A stretch of 64,000 bases of DNA from contig NZ_CP121017.1 of assembly GCF_041468085.1 (NCBI RefSeq), forward strand, positions 1,219,501 to 1,283,500, written 5' to 3'. The notes under the pieces were generated by a model. The model saw only the letters and a list, made by a program, of their open reading frames with translations, had not been told where the DNA came from and made no database searches. This document shows positions 7,414 to 15,319 of the stretch, piece after piece. Within the stretch, counting starts at the first letter, position 1. Every line of letters starts with the position of its first letter. Source of the DNA: Tistrella mobilis. GTDB lineage: Bacteria > Pseudomonadota > Alphaproteobacteria > Tistrellales > Tistrellaceae. The translations under genes were made by a program, and so were the position numbers.

Positions 7414-8529
7414 ATGCCCGAGACCACCAGCGTCAGCCGGAGCGGTGCCTTCCGCGCGGTCGGACCGGCCGGCTTTCTCGATCAGATCCGGGTGCCGCGC
7501 TATGCCGAGCGCACGGATCTCTTCGACGAGATCATTGCCGAGACCCATCGCCATTTCTGGGACCCGCTCGACACCGCCTATATCCGCTTCGACGAGCCGT
7601 TCGACATGGCGACCGAGACGGTCATGCCCGCCTCGATCGTGCCCGAGCTGAACAGCGCCGTCGCCGACCGGCTGACGCCGGAACAGCGGATCTGGTTCGC
7701 CAATGAGAGTGCGCGCTGGTGGCTGTCCAGCGTGCTGCATGGCGAACAGGGGGCGCTGTCGCTGTCGGCCAGTCTCTGTCACGTGCTCGCCGATCCGGGT
7801 GTGGTGGAATATGCGGCCAATCAGGCGCGCGAGGAAGCCCGCCACGTGACCGCCTTCAGCCGCTATATCCACACGCGCTGGAGGGCGCCGCTGCCTGCCT
7901 CCGACGTGCTGGGCGGCCTGCTGAAGGAACTGGTCGACCTGACGGACGTGCCGCGCAAGATCGTCGGCATGCAGCTGCTGGTCGAAGGCCTCGCCATGGG
8001 CATCTTCGCCAGCCTGCATTCCAAGAGCCAGGATCCCGTGCTGCGCCGGCTGACCCAGCTGGTGATGACCGACGAGGCCTTCCACCATCGCGCCGGCAAG
8101 CTCTGGGGCCGCGACGCCCTGCCGATGATGGATGAAAAGGCGCGCAACGGCGTCGAGGACTGGGCGGCGCAGTGCTTCCAGATCCTGATGTTCAACATGC
8201 TCCATCCCAGCCAGAAGCAGGCGCTCTACGCGCCGCTGGGGCTCGACTGGGAATGGGTGCGGGATGCCATGAAGGAGAGCTATACCTCCGACGTGCGCCG
8301 CGCCGAGATGTCCGAGAGCACCAATGTCTTCCGGGTGCTGGTCAAGACCCTGCTGCATGCGGGCATCATCACCGACCGGACCCGGCCGCTCTATGCCCAG
8401 TGGGTCGATCTGGGCGCGCTGGCGGGGGAGGGCGAGGGCACGGTTGGCGATGCCATCGCCGCCGAGGGCCTGGAATTCCTGGCCGGCGTGAACGCCGCGC
8501 GCCGCAGCCGCCACGAGACGGCGGCCTGA
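7414..8529 (+). CDS. ferritin-like diiron protein (R2/AurF-type oxygenase fold)
   Basis: A 371-residue protein carrying a complete ferritin-type diiron signature: Glu111 (LHGEQGAL), Glu141-x2-His144 (AREEARHVTAF), Glu191 (LLVEGLAMG) and Glu221-x2-His224 (TDEAFHHRAG). This arrangement is shared by ribonucleotide reductase R2-like oxidases and the p-aminobenzoate N-oxygenase AurF group. ATG 7414 is chosen because it follows GGGGACGAG and starts the conserved part. It has its own promoter region and palindromic operator upstream and a shared terminator downstream. I infer an oxidative step in the same pathway as the Rieske, radical SAM and PaaA-like proteins, with reaction unknown. Confidence 0.75.
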   Translation: MPETTSVSRSGAFRAVGPAGFLDQIRVPRYAERTDLFDEIIAETHRHFWDPLDTAYIRFDEPFDMATETVMPASIVPELNSAVADRLTPEQRIWFANESARWWLSSVLHGEQGALSLSASLCHVLADPGVVEYAANQAREEARHVTAFSRYIHTRWRAPLPASDVLGGLLKELVDLTDVPRKIVGMQLLVEGLAMGIFASLHSKSQDPVLRRLTQLVMTDEAFHHRAGKLWGRDALPMMDEKARNGVEDWAAQCFQILMFNMLHPSQKQALYAPLGLDWEWVRDAMKESYTSDVRRAEMSESTNVFRVLVKTLLHAGIITDRTRPLYAQWVDLGALAGEGEGTVGDAIAAEGLEFLAGVNAARRSRHETAA

Positions 8530-8562
8530 CCGGCAAGACCCCGGGGACGGGAGATGATCGGG

Positions 8563-8593
8563 AGGGGCTGATCCCGACGGGGTCAGCCCCTTT
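8563..8593. terminator. bidirectional terminator between convergent genes
   Basis: The stem AGGGGCTGA (8563-8571) pairs with TCAGCCCCT (8583-8591) and is followed by TTT on the plus strand. The stop codon of the minus-strand permease (8583-8585) is inside the stem, so one hairpin ends both transcripts. Confidence 0.8.
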
Positions 8594-9629
8594 CCCGTGC
8601 CCTGAGCCGCTGAGCCCCGATGCCCGGTGTCCGGTTTCCCGCCGGTGTCTGATCCTGTGCGCCATGTGCGCCGCTGGCCGCGCGCGTGGCCAGATGGGTC
8701 AGCAGCTGCTGCAGGCCGATGAACAGGAACAGCAGGATGCCGGTCACGATCTTGATCCACCAGCTGGACAGGCTGCCGTCGAAGGTGATGTAGGTCTGGA
8801 TCAGCCCCTGGATCAGGATGCCGATGAAGGTGCCGAACATGCTGCCGGCGCCGCCCGAGAGCAGGGTGCCGCCGATCACCACCGCGGCGATGGTATCCAG
8901 CTCCACGCCGACACCCGTCAGGGAATAGCCCGAGGCGGTGTAGAACGAGAAGACGATGCCCGCCAGCCCCGCCAGCAGGCTGGACAGCGTGTAGATGGCA
9001 ATGGTCGTCCGGCCGGTCCGGATGCCCATCAGCGCCGTGGTGTCGCGACCGCCGCCCAGGGCGAAGACATTGGTGCCGAAGCGGGTGTAGTGGAGCAGGA
9101 TCCCGCCCAGGACGAAGGTCGCCAGCATGATCATGCCGATGATCCGCAGCCGCCCGCCCCCGGGCAGGCGGATGGAAAAGGCCGAGATCTGCTGATAAAG
9201 GGCGTCGTCGATCGGCAGGCTGTCGGTGGACAGCAGGAAGGCCACGCCCCGGGCCAGGAACATGCCCGCCAGGGTGACGATGAAGGGCGGCACCTCGAAA
9301 TGGTGGATGATCGCCCCCATGGCCGCGCCGAACAGGGCGCAGATGGCCAGCACCAGGCAGAAGGCGAGAAGCGGCGGCAGGCCCCAGCTGCCGATGCCGA
9401 GCGCCAGGAAGACCGTGGTGAAGGCGACCACCGATCCGACCGACAGGTCGATGCCGCCCGAGATGATCACGAAGGTCATGCCCACGGCCAGGATGCCGAG
9501 GAAGGCATTGTCGGTGATGAGGTTCATCACCACCCGGGTGGAGGCGATGTTGGGGTATTGCAGGGCGCAGAACAGAAAGCCCAGCAGGAAGACGGCGGTG
9601 GTGACGATGACGGGCAGGTGGCGGCGCAT
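8583..9629 (-). CDS. yjfF: sugar ABC transporter permease (YjfF-type)
   Basis: A 348-residue RbsC/XylH-family inner-membrane permease with about ten hydrophobic segments and the family motif ISGGIDLSVGSVVAFT (near residue 57) plus VIGGTLLSGGAGSMFGT in the second half. Together with the next gene it should form a heterodimeric channel as in the E. coli YtfT-YjfF galactofuranose transporter. Its ATG overlaps the stop of the upstream permease (ATGA). The last about 40 residues are hydrophilic and longer than usual, and the stop lies inside the bidirectional terminator. It is the distal gene of the 16-kb leftward sugar operon. Confidence 0.85.
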   Translation of the reverse strand: MRRHLPVIVTTAVFLLGFLFCALQYPNIASTRVVMNLITDNAFLGILAVGMTFVIISGGIDLSVGSVVAFTTVFLALGIGSWGLPPLLAFCLVLAICALFGAAMGAIIHHFEVPPFIVTLAGMFLARGVAFLLSTDSLPIDDALYQQISAFSIRLPGGGRLRIIGMIMLATFVLGGILLHYTRFGTNVFALGGGRDTTALMGIRTGRTTIAIYTLSSLLAGLAGIVFSFYTASGYSLTGVGVELDTIAAVVIGGTLLSGGAGSMFGTFIGILIQGLIQTYITFDGSLSSWWIKIVTGILLFLFIGLQQLLTHLATRAASGAHGAQDQTPAGNRTPGIGAQRLRARERG

Positions 9630-10642
9630 CAACGCGTCTCCCGAAGCGGGCGGCCCCGGGGCAGACGGCCCCGCAGCAGGCGATCCCGGGCGGCGGCGAG
9701 GCGCGGGGTCTGAAGCAGCAGGACCGCCAGGACCACCGTCGCCTTGATCACCAGGTTCAGCTCCGGCGGATAGCCGCTGAGCAGAATGCCGGTGTTCATG
9801 GCCTGGATGATCAGCGCACCGACGGCGGCCAGCACCAGGCTGAACCGCCCGCCGAAGAGCGACGTTCCCCCGATCACCACCGCCAGGATGGCGTCCAGTT
9901 CCAGCCACAGGCCGGCATTGTTGGCATCCGCGCCGCGGATGTCGGCGGCGGCGATCACGCCGGCAAGGGCGGCGCAGAAGCCGCACCACATATAGACCGC
10001 CAGGATCATCAGCCGGGTATCGATGCCGGCAAGGCGGCTGGCCCTGGCATTGGCGCCGGTCGCCTCGATCATCAGGCCGAGGGCGGTGCGCCGCACCAGC
10101 AGGGCGGCCGCCAGCAGCGTTGCCCCGGCCAGGACCACCGGGGCCGGAATGCCCAGCAGCGCGCCGCCGCCCATCCAGGCGAGATCTGGCGAGGAGAAGG
10201 TGACGATCCGGCCCTCGGTGATCAGCTGGGCGATGCCGCGGCCGGCCACCATCAGGATCAGCGTGGCGATGATCGGCTGGATCCGCAGCACCGCCACCAG
10301 CAGCCCGTTCCACAGCCCGCAGAGCAGCCCGGCGCCGAGTGCCGCGGCCAGCGAGACGGCCAGCGAATGACTGTCGGCAAGGCTTGCGGCCACCGCCCCC
10401 GAGATGGCCATGACCGCACCGACCGAAAGATCGATGCCGCGTGTGGCGATCACCAGAACCATGCCGGTCGCCAGCAGCACCACCGGCGCGCCCCGATTGA
10501 AGACGTCGACCAGGCTGCCGAACAGGCGCCCGTCCTGAAGGCGCAGGTCGAAGAACTGGGGCGACACCATCCAGTTGATCAGCAGGATCAGGATCAGGGC
10601 GCCGATCTGGGCGCTGCCTTTCCTGGGATAGGCGATGGACAC
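9629..10642 (-). CDS. ytfT: sugar ABC transporter permease (YtfT-type)
   Basis: A 337-residue RbsC-family permease. Visible motifs are ATRGIDLSVGAVMAISGAV and VIGGTSLFGGRFSL, with alternating hydrophobic helices throughout. GTG at 10642 is chosen because it is preceded by GGGGGAG with 7-nt spacing, and no ATG lies near. It partners YjfF in one transporter with the ATPase 10699-12216 and binding protein 12298-13257. In YtfQRT-YjfF the substrate is galactofuranose and related sugars. Here the surrounding genes point to arabinose/galactose-type aldoses, so specificity remains an inference. Confidence 0.85.
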   Translation of the reverse strand: MSIAYPRKGSAQIGALILILLINWMVSPQFFDLRLQDGRLFGSLVDVFNRGAPVVLLATGMVLVIATRGIDLSVGAVMAISGAVAASLADSHSLAVSLAAALGAGLLCGLWNGLLVAVLRIQPIIATLILMVAGRGIAQLITEGRIVTFSSPDLAWMGGGALLGIPAPVVLAGATLLAAALLVRRTALGLMIEATGANARASRLAGIDTRLMILAVYMWCGFCAALAGVIAAADIRGADANNAGLWLELDAILAVVIGGTSLFGGRFSLVLAAVGALIIQAMNTGILLSGYPPELNLVIKATVVLAVLLLQTPRLAAARDRLLRGRLPRGRPLRETR

Positions 10643-10698
10643 GATCTTGCTCCCCCCGTCCTTGTTCCGGATACCGTGTTCTTGTTCTGGATTGGCCG

Positions 10699-12216
10699 TC
10701 AGTCTGCGGCGATGGCGGCCAGCACCCGTTGTTCGTTGACGGCCGTGCCGGTCAGATGGGCCACATGGCTGCGGTCGCGCAGCACGGTCACCCGGTCGGA
10801 ATAGGACACGATCTCTTCCACTTCGGACGAGATCACCAGCATGGCCAATCCGCTGTCGCAGAGACTGCGGATCAGGCGGATGATCTCGGCATGGGCGCCG
10901 ACATCGATGCCCCGGGTCGGCTCGTCCAGGATCAGGATCCTGGGTTCGGTCGCCAGCCAGCGGGCCAGGATCGCCTTCTGCTGATTGCCGCCCGACAACA
11001 GGCCGATGGGTTTTTCCGGATCGGCGGGCCGGATGTCGAGCGCCTTGATGAAGTGGTCGGCGATCTCTTTCTGGCGTTTGCGCGACAGGGGGCGTGTCCA
11101 TCCCATCCGGGCCTGCAGGGCAAGGATGATGTTCTCGCGCACCGACAATTCGGCGACGATGCCCTCGGTCTTGCGTTCCTCGGGGCAGAAGCCCAGCCCC
11201 TGTTTCAGGGCATCGCGCGGCCCCAGGATCCGCGCCGGGCGGCCGTCCAGATGCAGCGTGCCGCCGTCGGCCCGGTCTGCACCGAAAATCAGCCGCGCGG
11301 TTTCCGTCCGCCCCGACCCCAGCAGGCCCGAAAGGCCCAGCACCTCGCCACGCCTGAGGGTCAGATCGAAGGGGGCCACCGCTCCCTTGCGGCCCAGCCC
11401 TTCGGCGCGCAGCAGCGGCGGGGTGTCGTCCTGGTCTTCCGTTTCGCGGAGGGCGCGGGCACGATCCTGCTCCAGGCCCTGAAGCTCCCGCCCCAGCATC
11501 ATGCCGACCAGCTCCATGCGCGGCAGCCCGGCGACCGGCCGTTCGCCGACCAGGCAGCCATTGCGCAGAACCGTCAGCCGGTCGCAGATCTCCTGCACCT
11601 GATCCAGGAAATGGGTGACGAACAGGATGGCCATGCCCTGGTCGCGCAGCTGGCGCATCACCCGGAACAGCACCTCCACCTCGCGGGCATCCAGGCTGGC
11701 GGTGGGCTCGTCCAGGATCAGCACCTTCGCCGACATGTCGACGGCGCGGGCGATGGCGACGATGTGCTGAACCGCCACCGGATAGTCGCCCAAGGGCGCG
11801 CCGACATCGATCCTCAGGCCGAAGCCCTGCAGAAGATCGCGGGACCGGCGGCGCATCTCGCGGTCGCGGACAAGGCCGAAGCGGGTGGGCTGGCGGCCGA
11901 GAAACAGGTTCTGCGCCACCGTCAGATTGGGCAGCAGCGCCACTTCCTGATAGACCGTGGCAATGCCCGCGGCCAGGGCCTCGTCGCCGGATCGGGGGCG
12001 GATCTCCGCGCCCGACAGTCTCACCTCCCCGGCATCGCGGGGCGTGATGCCGGTGACCGTCTTGATCAGGGTCGACTTGCCGGCCCCGTTCTCCCCCAGC
12101 AGGGCGTGGATCTCGCCCGCGCGCAGGGTCAGATCCACCGATTTCAGGGCCTGAAACCCGCCCGGAAAGGTCTTGGACAGGCCGCGCACACAAAGCAGTT
12201 CCGGCGCCTCGTTCAT
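10699..12216 (-). CDS. ytfR: sugar ABC transporter ATP-binding protein (YtfR-type)
   Basis: A 505-residue tandem ATPase of the ribose/galactose (CUT2) importer class. The N-terminal half has Walker A GENGAGKST (residues 41-49) and Walker B VLILDEPTASLD. The C-terminal half has a degenerate Walker A (GLLGSGRTE), signature LLSGGNQQKA and Walker B ILILDEPTRGID. Asymmetry of the two halves is normal for CUT2 ATPases. It is preceded by an intercistronic hairpin that separates it from the binding-protein gene, and followed 56 bp later by the YtfT permease. Confidence 0.9.
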   Translation of the reverse strand: MNEAPELLCVRGLSKTFPGGFQALKSVDLTLRAGEIHALLGENGAGKSTLIKTVTGITPRDAGEVRLSGAEIRPRSGDEALAAGIATVYQEVALLPNLTVAQNLFLGRQPTRFGLVRDREMRRRSRDLLQGFGLRIDVGAPLGDYPVAVQHIVAIARAVDMSAKVLILDEPTASLDAREVEVLFRVMRQLRDQGMAILFVTHFLDQVQEICDRLTVLRNGCLVGERPVAGLPRMELVGMMLGRELQGLEQDRARALRETEDQDDTPPLLRAEGLGRKGAVAPFDLTLRRGEVLGLSGLLGSGRTETARLIFGADRADGGTLHLDGRPARILGPRDALKQGLGFCPEERKTEGIVAELSVRENIILALQARMGWTRPLSRKRQKEIADHFIKALDIRPADPEKPIGLLSGGNQQKAILARWLATEPRILILDEPTRGIDVGAHAEIIRLIRSLCDSGLAMLVISSEVEEIVSYSDRVTVLRDRSHVAHLTGTAVNEQRVLAAIAAD

Positions 12217-12250
12217 GGGTCTCTCCCTCCCGGCGATCAGGGATCGCGTT

Positions 12251-12291
12251 GCCCGCCGGCCCCGGAAACCGGCTTCCCGGGGCCGGCGGGC
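12251..12291 (-). terminator. intercistronic hairpin between binding protein and ATPase genes
   Basis: A perfect 15-bp GC stem (12251-12265 with 12277-12291) and an 11-nt loop lie just after the ytfQ stop. There is no T tract. Such stem-loops downstream of periplasmic binding-protein genes commonly stabilise the upstream mRNA and reduce read-through, giving more binding protein than ATPase. Confidence 0.65.
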
Positions 12292-12297
12292 AGGCGG

Positions 12298-13257
12298 TCA
12301 GTAGCCGAGCGACTTGCGCGCGTCGTACTGGCCCATCGGGTCATCGGCCTTGGTATAGAGCTTCGATTCGGTCTGGATCCACTTCGGCGGCGCCTTGCCG
12401 TCCTTGTAGGCGGCCAGCGCGTCGAAGGCCGGGCCGGCCATGTTCGGGGTCAGCTCCACCGTGGCATTGGCCTCGCCCTCGGCGATCGCCTTGAAGATGT
12501 CGGGCACCGCGTCGATGGAGACGACCAGGATGTCGGTACCCGGCTTCAACCCGGCTTCCTTCATCGCCTGGATGGCACCCAGCGCCATGTCGTCGTTATG
12601 GGCATAGAGCGCGCAGATGGTCTTGCCGCCGCCTTCGGCCTTGATGAAGCTCTCCATCACCTCCTTGCCCTTGGCGCGGGTGAACTCGCCGGTCTGGCTG
12701 CGGATGATCTTCACATTGTCCGCGCCGGCGATGCCCTTCGCGAAGCCTTCCTTGCGGTTGGTGGCGACCGAGGCGCCGACCGTGCCCTGAAGTTCCACGA
12801 CATTGCAGCTCTTGCCGGCGACGGTGTCGACCAGCCATTTCCCGGCCACCTCGCCCTCGTGCACGCTGTCGGAGGTGACGGCGGTCAGATAGAGCGAGGG
12901 ATCCCTGGTCTCGATGCTCCGGTCCAGAAGCACGACCGGGATCTCGGCATCCTTGGCCTCTTCCAGAACGGCATCCCAGCCGGTGGCCACGACCGGGGCC
13001 AGGAAGATCGCGTCCACGCCCTGCGCGATGAAGGACCGGATCGCCTTGATCTGGTTCTCCTGCTTCTGCTGAGCGTCGGCGATCTTCAGCGTGATGCCCC
13101 GCTTTTCTGCCTCGACCTTGGAGACCGACGTCTCCGCGGCGCGCCAGCCGGATTCTGAACCGATCTGCGAAAAGCCGACGGTCATATCCGCCGCGACGGC
13201 GGGTGTGGCCAGGGCCGCGAGCAGAACGCCGGCCAGCAACCGGGTTTTCAATGTCAT
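12298..13257 (-). CDS. ytfQ: periplasmic sugar-binding protein (YtfQ-type)
   Basis: A 319-residue type I periplasmic binding protein of the Peripla_BP_4 family with a cleavable signal peptide (about residues 1-22, ending TPAVA-AD). Family landmarks are VGFSQIGSESGWR, VDAIFLAPVVATGWD, PVVLLDRSI and ALYAHNDDMALGAIQA, which match YtfQ, the galactofuranose-binding protein. It delivers sugar to the permeases YtfT and YjfF. ATG 13257 is used because it begins the signal peptide. It is the first gene of the second transporter, downstream of aldose 1-epimerase in the same leftward operon. Confidence 0.88.
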   Translation of the reverse strand: MTLKTRLLAGVLLAALATPAVAADMTVGFSQIGSESGWRAAETSVSKVEAEKRGITLKIADAQQKQENQIKAIRSFIAQGVDAIFLAPVVATGWDAVLEEAKDAEIPVVLLDRSIETRDPSLYLTAVTSDSVHEGEVAGKWLVDTVAGKSCNVVELQGTVGASVATNRKEGFAKGIAGADNVKIIRSQTGEFTRAKGKEVMESFIKAEGGGKTICALYAHNDDMALGAIQAMKEAGLKPGTDILVVSIDAVPDIFKAIAEGEANATVELTPNMAGPAFDALAAYKDGKAPPKWIQTESKLYTKADDPMGQYDARKSLGY

Positions 13258-13384
13258 CTCCGTGATCTCCCTAGATGCCGCCCCGTCTGATCGGGGGCGG
13301 TCATGTGCGTGAGCGAGCGGTGCCGATGCGCAACCGGCAGAGGGGGGCCGCCCGCGCACCCCCGCCGGTTCAGCCCTGACCCTC

Positions 13385-14389
13385 TTAACGCGTATTGGTG
13401 AAGGCCAGGGCGGTATGCTGTTCATAGACCTCTCCCGGCCGCAGACGGGCCGGGGGAAAGCCGGGGTGATTGGGGGCATTCGGCCAGAGCTGGGGTTCCA
13501 GCGCCAGGCCGGCATGGGGGGCGAGGGGGCGGCCGTCCAGGCCGGGCATGCCGGCGGCGATCATCGCCCCGTCATAGACCTGCAGACCCGGTTCGGTGGT
13601 CGCCACCACCAGGCTGAGCCCGCCCTCCGGCGCCGTCAGCCAGGCCACCGGCCGGATCGGGCGGCGGTCGTCGGACAGGCAGAAATTGTGGTCGAAGCCG
13701 CCGGCCGGCCCATCCTGTATCAGCGTCACACCCCGGCGCAGATCGAAGGGCGTGCCGGTCACGGGGCGGCGTTCGCCGGTCGGGATCAGGTCGTCATCCA
13801 CCGGCAGATAGCTGTCCGCCGCGACCCTGAGGCGATGGCCGGCGATGGTCGGGCGCCCGGACAGGTTGAAATAGGAATGATGGGCGAAATTGCAGAGGGT
13901 TTCCGCATCGCTCGTCGCCCGGACATCGATATGGAGCACGGGGCCGGGCGCGATCCGGAAGCCGACCTCGACCTCCAGATTGCCCGGGAAGCCCATATGG
14001 CCGTCGGGCAGGCGATCGGTGAAGCTGACCCGGTCCTCTGCGACCGCACGGATGCGCCAGATCCGGCGGGAGGATCCGCCGGCCCCGCCATGGAGCAGGT
14101 GCCGTCCGCGGAAATTGGCATCGAGGCTCACCGGCCGCCCGCCGATCACTGCCCGGGCGCCGCCGATGCGATTGGCATAGCGTCCGACCATGGCGCCCAG
14201 ATAGAGGTCGGGATGGGCGAGATAGCCGGCGAGGGTGTCGAAGCCCAACACCAGCGGATGGCGCAGGCCGTCGAGGCGCAGATCCTGAAGGATGGCGCCG
14301 AGCGTCAGGAAGCGGGCGGTCAGGCCCTGGGCCGAGATCGTGATCCGCTCCACCGCCTCGCCGGTGGGAAGATGGCCGAATCCGCTCAC
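13385..14389 (-). CDS. galM: aldose 1-epimerase (mutarotase)
   Basis: A 334-residue galactose-mutarotase family enzyme that interconverts alpha and beta anomers of aldoses, supplying the anomer needed by the sugar dehydrogenase. Landmarks are VGRYANRIGGARAVIGG, LLHGGAGGSSRRIW, FAHHSYFNLSG (catalytic His region) and GLALEPQLWPNAPNHPGFP (catalytic Glu). GTG at 14389 is chosen because it overlaps the lactonase TGA (GTGA) and the family similarity starts there. A 128-bp gap follows before ytfQ, containing a hairpin (13278-13300). Confidence 0.88.
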   Translation of the reverse strand: MSGFGHLPTGEAVERITISAQGLTARFLTLGAILQDLRLDGLRHPLVLGFDTLAGYLAHPDLYLGAMVGRYANRIGGARAVIGGRPVSLDANFRGRHLLHGGAGGSSRRIWRIRAVAEDRVSFTDRLPDGHMGFPGNLEVEVGFRIAPGPVLHIDVRATSDAETLCNFAHHSYFNLSGRPTIAGHRLRVAADSYLPVDDDLIPTGERRPVTGTPFDLRRGVTLIQDGPAGGFDHNFCLSDDRRPIRPVAWLTAPEGGLSLVVATTEPGLQVYDGAMIAAGMPGLDGRPLAPHAGLALEPQLWPNAPNHPGFPPARLRPGEVYEQHTALAFTNTR

Positions 14390-15306
14390 CGGCCCGCCTC
14401 CGGCATCTCCTGCGCCAGAACGACCTGGGGTAGAACAACTCGGGGTAGAGCAACTCGGGGTTCGGGCAGGCCGGTCACGGCCATGTCCGCCACCAGCCAG
14501 GTCAGGCCGGCATCGGGGGATGTGTCGCCATCGGCGGCGCTGGTGACGTAAAGGCTCTTGAGGTCGGTACCGCCGAAGGCCGGGCAGGTCGTCTGGGCGA
14601 CCGGCAGGGCGATGCTGTCGATCACCTTGCCCTCTGGGGAATACCGCACCACCTGGCCCGCCCCCCAGCGGGCATTCCACAGGCAGCCTTCGGCATCCAC
14701 CACCGCGCCGTCGGGATGGATGCCCTCGGGCCGCAGATCCACAAAGACCTGAGGGGCGCCTTCCGGCCAGCCCGCGGCATCCAGCGGCTGGCGCCAGATC
14801 ACCGCGTCGCTGGTATCGGCGTACCAGGCGGCCGAGCGGTCGGGCGCGAAGCAGATGGCGTTGGGAATGCCCATGCCGCCGCGCAGCCGCTCCAGCCGGC
14901 CGCCGTACCAGCGATAGATGGCGCCGTGCCCCGGCGCACCGGTTTTGGCCATGGTGCCGATCCAGAACCCGCCCCAGGGATCGGCCCGGCCGTCATTGGA
15001 ACGGGTGAGCGGGTCGTCCGCCTCCAGCGCCGCCAGATCCGTCCGGTTGCCGGTCTCAAGGTCGAAGACGAAGAGTGCCCGTTCCGAGGCGATGAGCAGG
15101 CGGTCGTTATCCACCCATCCCGCCGCGGAGACCATCTCGGGGAACAGCCAGGACAGATCCTCCCCGGCCGGGCTGCGCGACAGCAGGCGGCCGCCCAGGA
15201 TGTCGAACCAGAACAGCTGGCCGCGGCGCGGATGCCAGAGCGGCCCCTCGCCGAGCCGGCAGATCCGGGTGTCGTAGATGCGTGCGTCGTGGCTGGGGAC
15301 GGTCAT
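14386..15306 (-). CDS. SMP-30/gluconolactonase-family sugar lactonase
   Basis: A 306-residue six-bladed beta-propeller lactonase that should hydrolyse the aldonolactone formed by the sugar dehydrogenase. Metal-site features are present: Glu20 in RLGEGPLWHP, the Asn in SNDGRADPWGGFWIGTM and the Asp in GIHPDGAVVDAEG. The length is typical. The C-terminal tail is unusual: residues PRVAL-PRVVL-PQVVL are encoded by a 15-bp triplicated repeat (14418-14462). By analogy with bacterial L-arabinose oxidation, it acts between the dehydrogenase (16928-17875) and the aldonate dehydratase (17862-19604). Confidence 0.87.
   Translation of the reverse strand: MTVPSHDARIYDTRICRLGEGPLWHPRRGQLFWFDILGGRLLSRSPAGEDLSWLFPEMVSAAGWVDNDRLLIASERALFVFDLETGNRTDLAALEADDPLTRSNDGRADPWGGFWIGTMAKTGAPGHGAIYRWYGGRLERLRGGMGIPNAICFAPDRSAAWYADTSDAVIWRQPLDAAGWPEGAPQVFVDLRPEGIHPDGAVVDAEGCLWNARWGAGQVVRYSPEGKVIDSIALPVAQTTCPAFGGTDLKSLYVTSAADGDTSPDAGLTWLVADMAVTGLPEPRVALPRVVLPQVVLAQEMPEAGR
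14418..14462. repeat. 15-bp triplication in the lactonase C-terminus
   Basis: Three consecutive units: GAACGACCTGGGGTA, GAACAACTCGGGGTA and GAGCAACTCGGGGTT. In the minus-strand lactonase they encode three PxVxL pentapeptides near the C-terminus. Confidence 0.88.
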
Positions 15307-15319
15307 GATGGAGACCCCG

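Noticed and set aside
10729-13158. 809-residue plus-strand frame over the sugar ABC ATPase and binding protein
   Set aside because: Antisense to two well-supported genes; H/Q/G/R-rich without domains.
13278-13300. Relation between the hairpin upstream of ytfQ and the IS palindrome (both contain CCGCCCC/GGGGCGG)
   Set aside because: Only short GC-rich words match, and this is expected by chance at this GC content.
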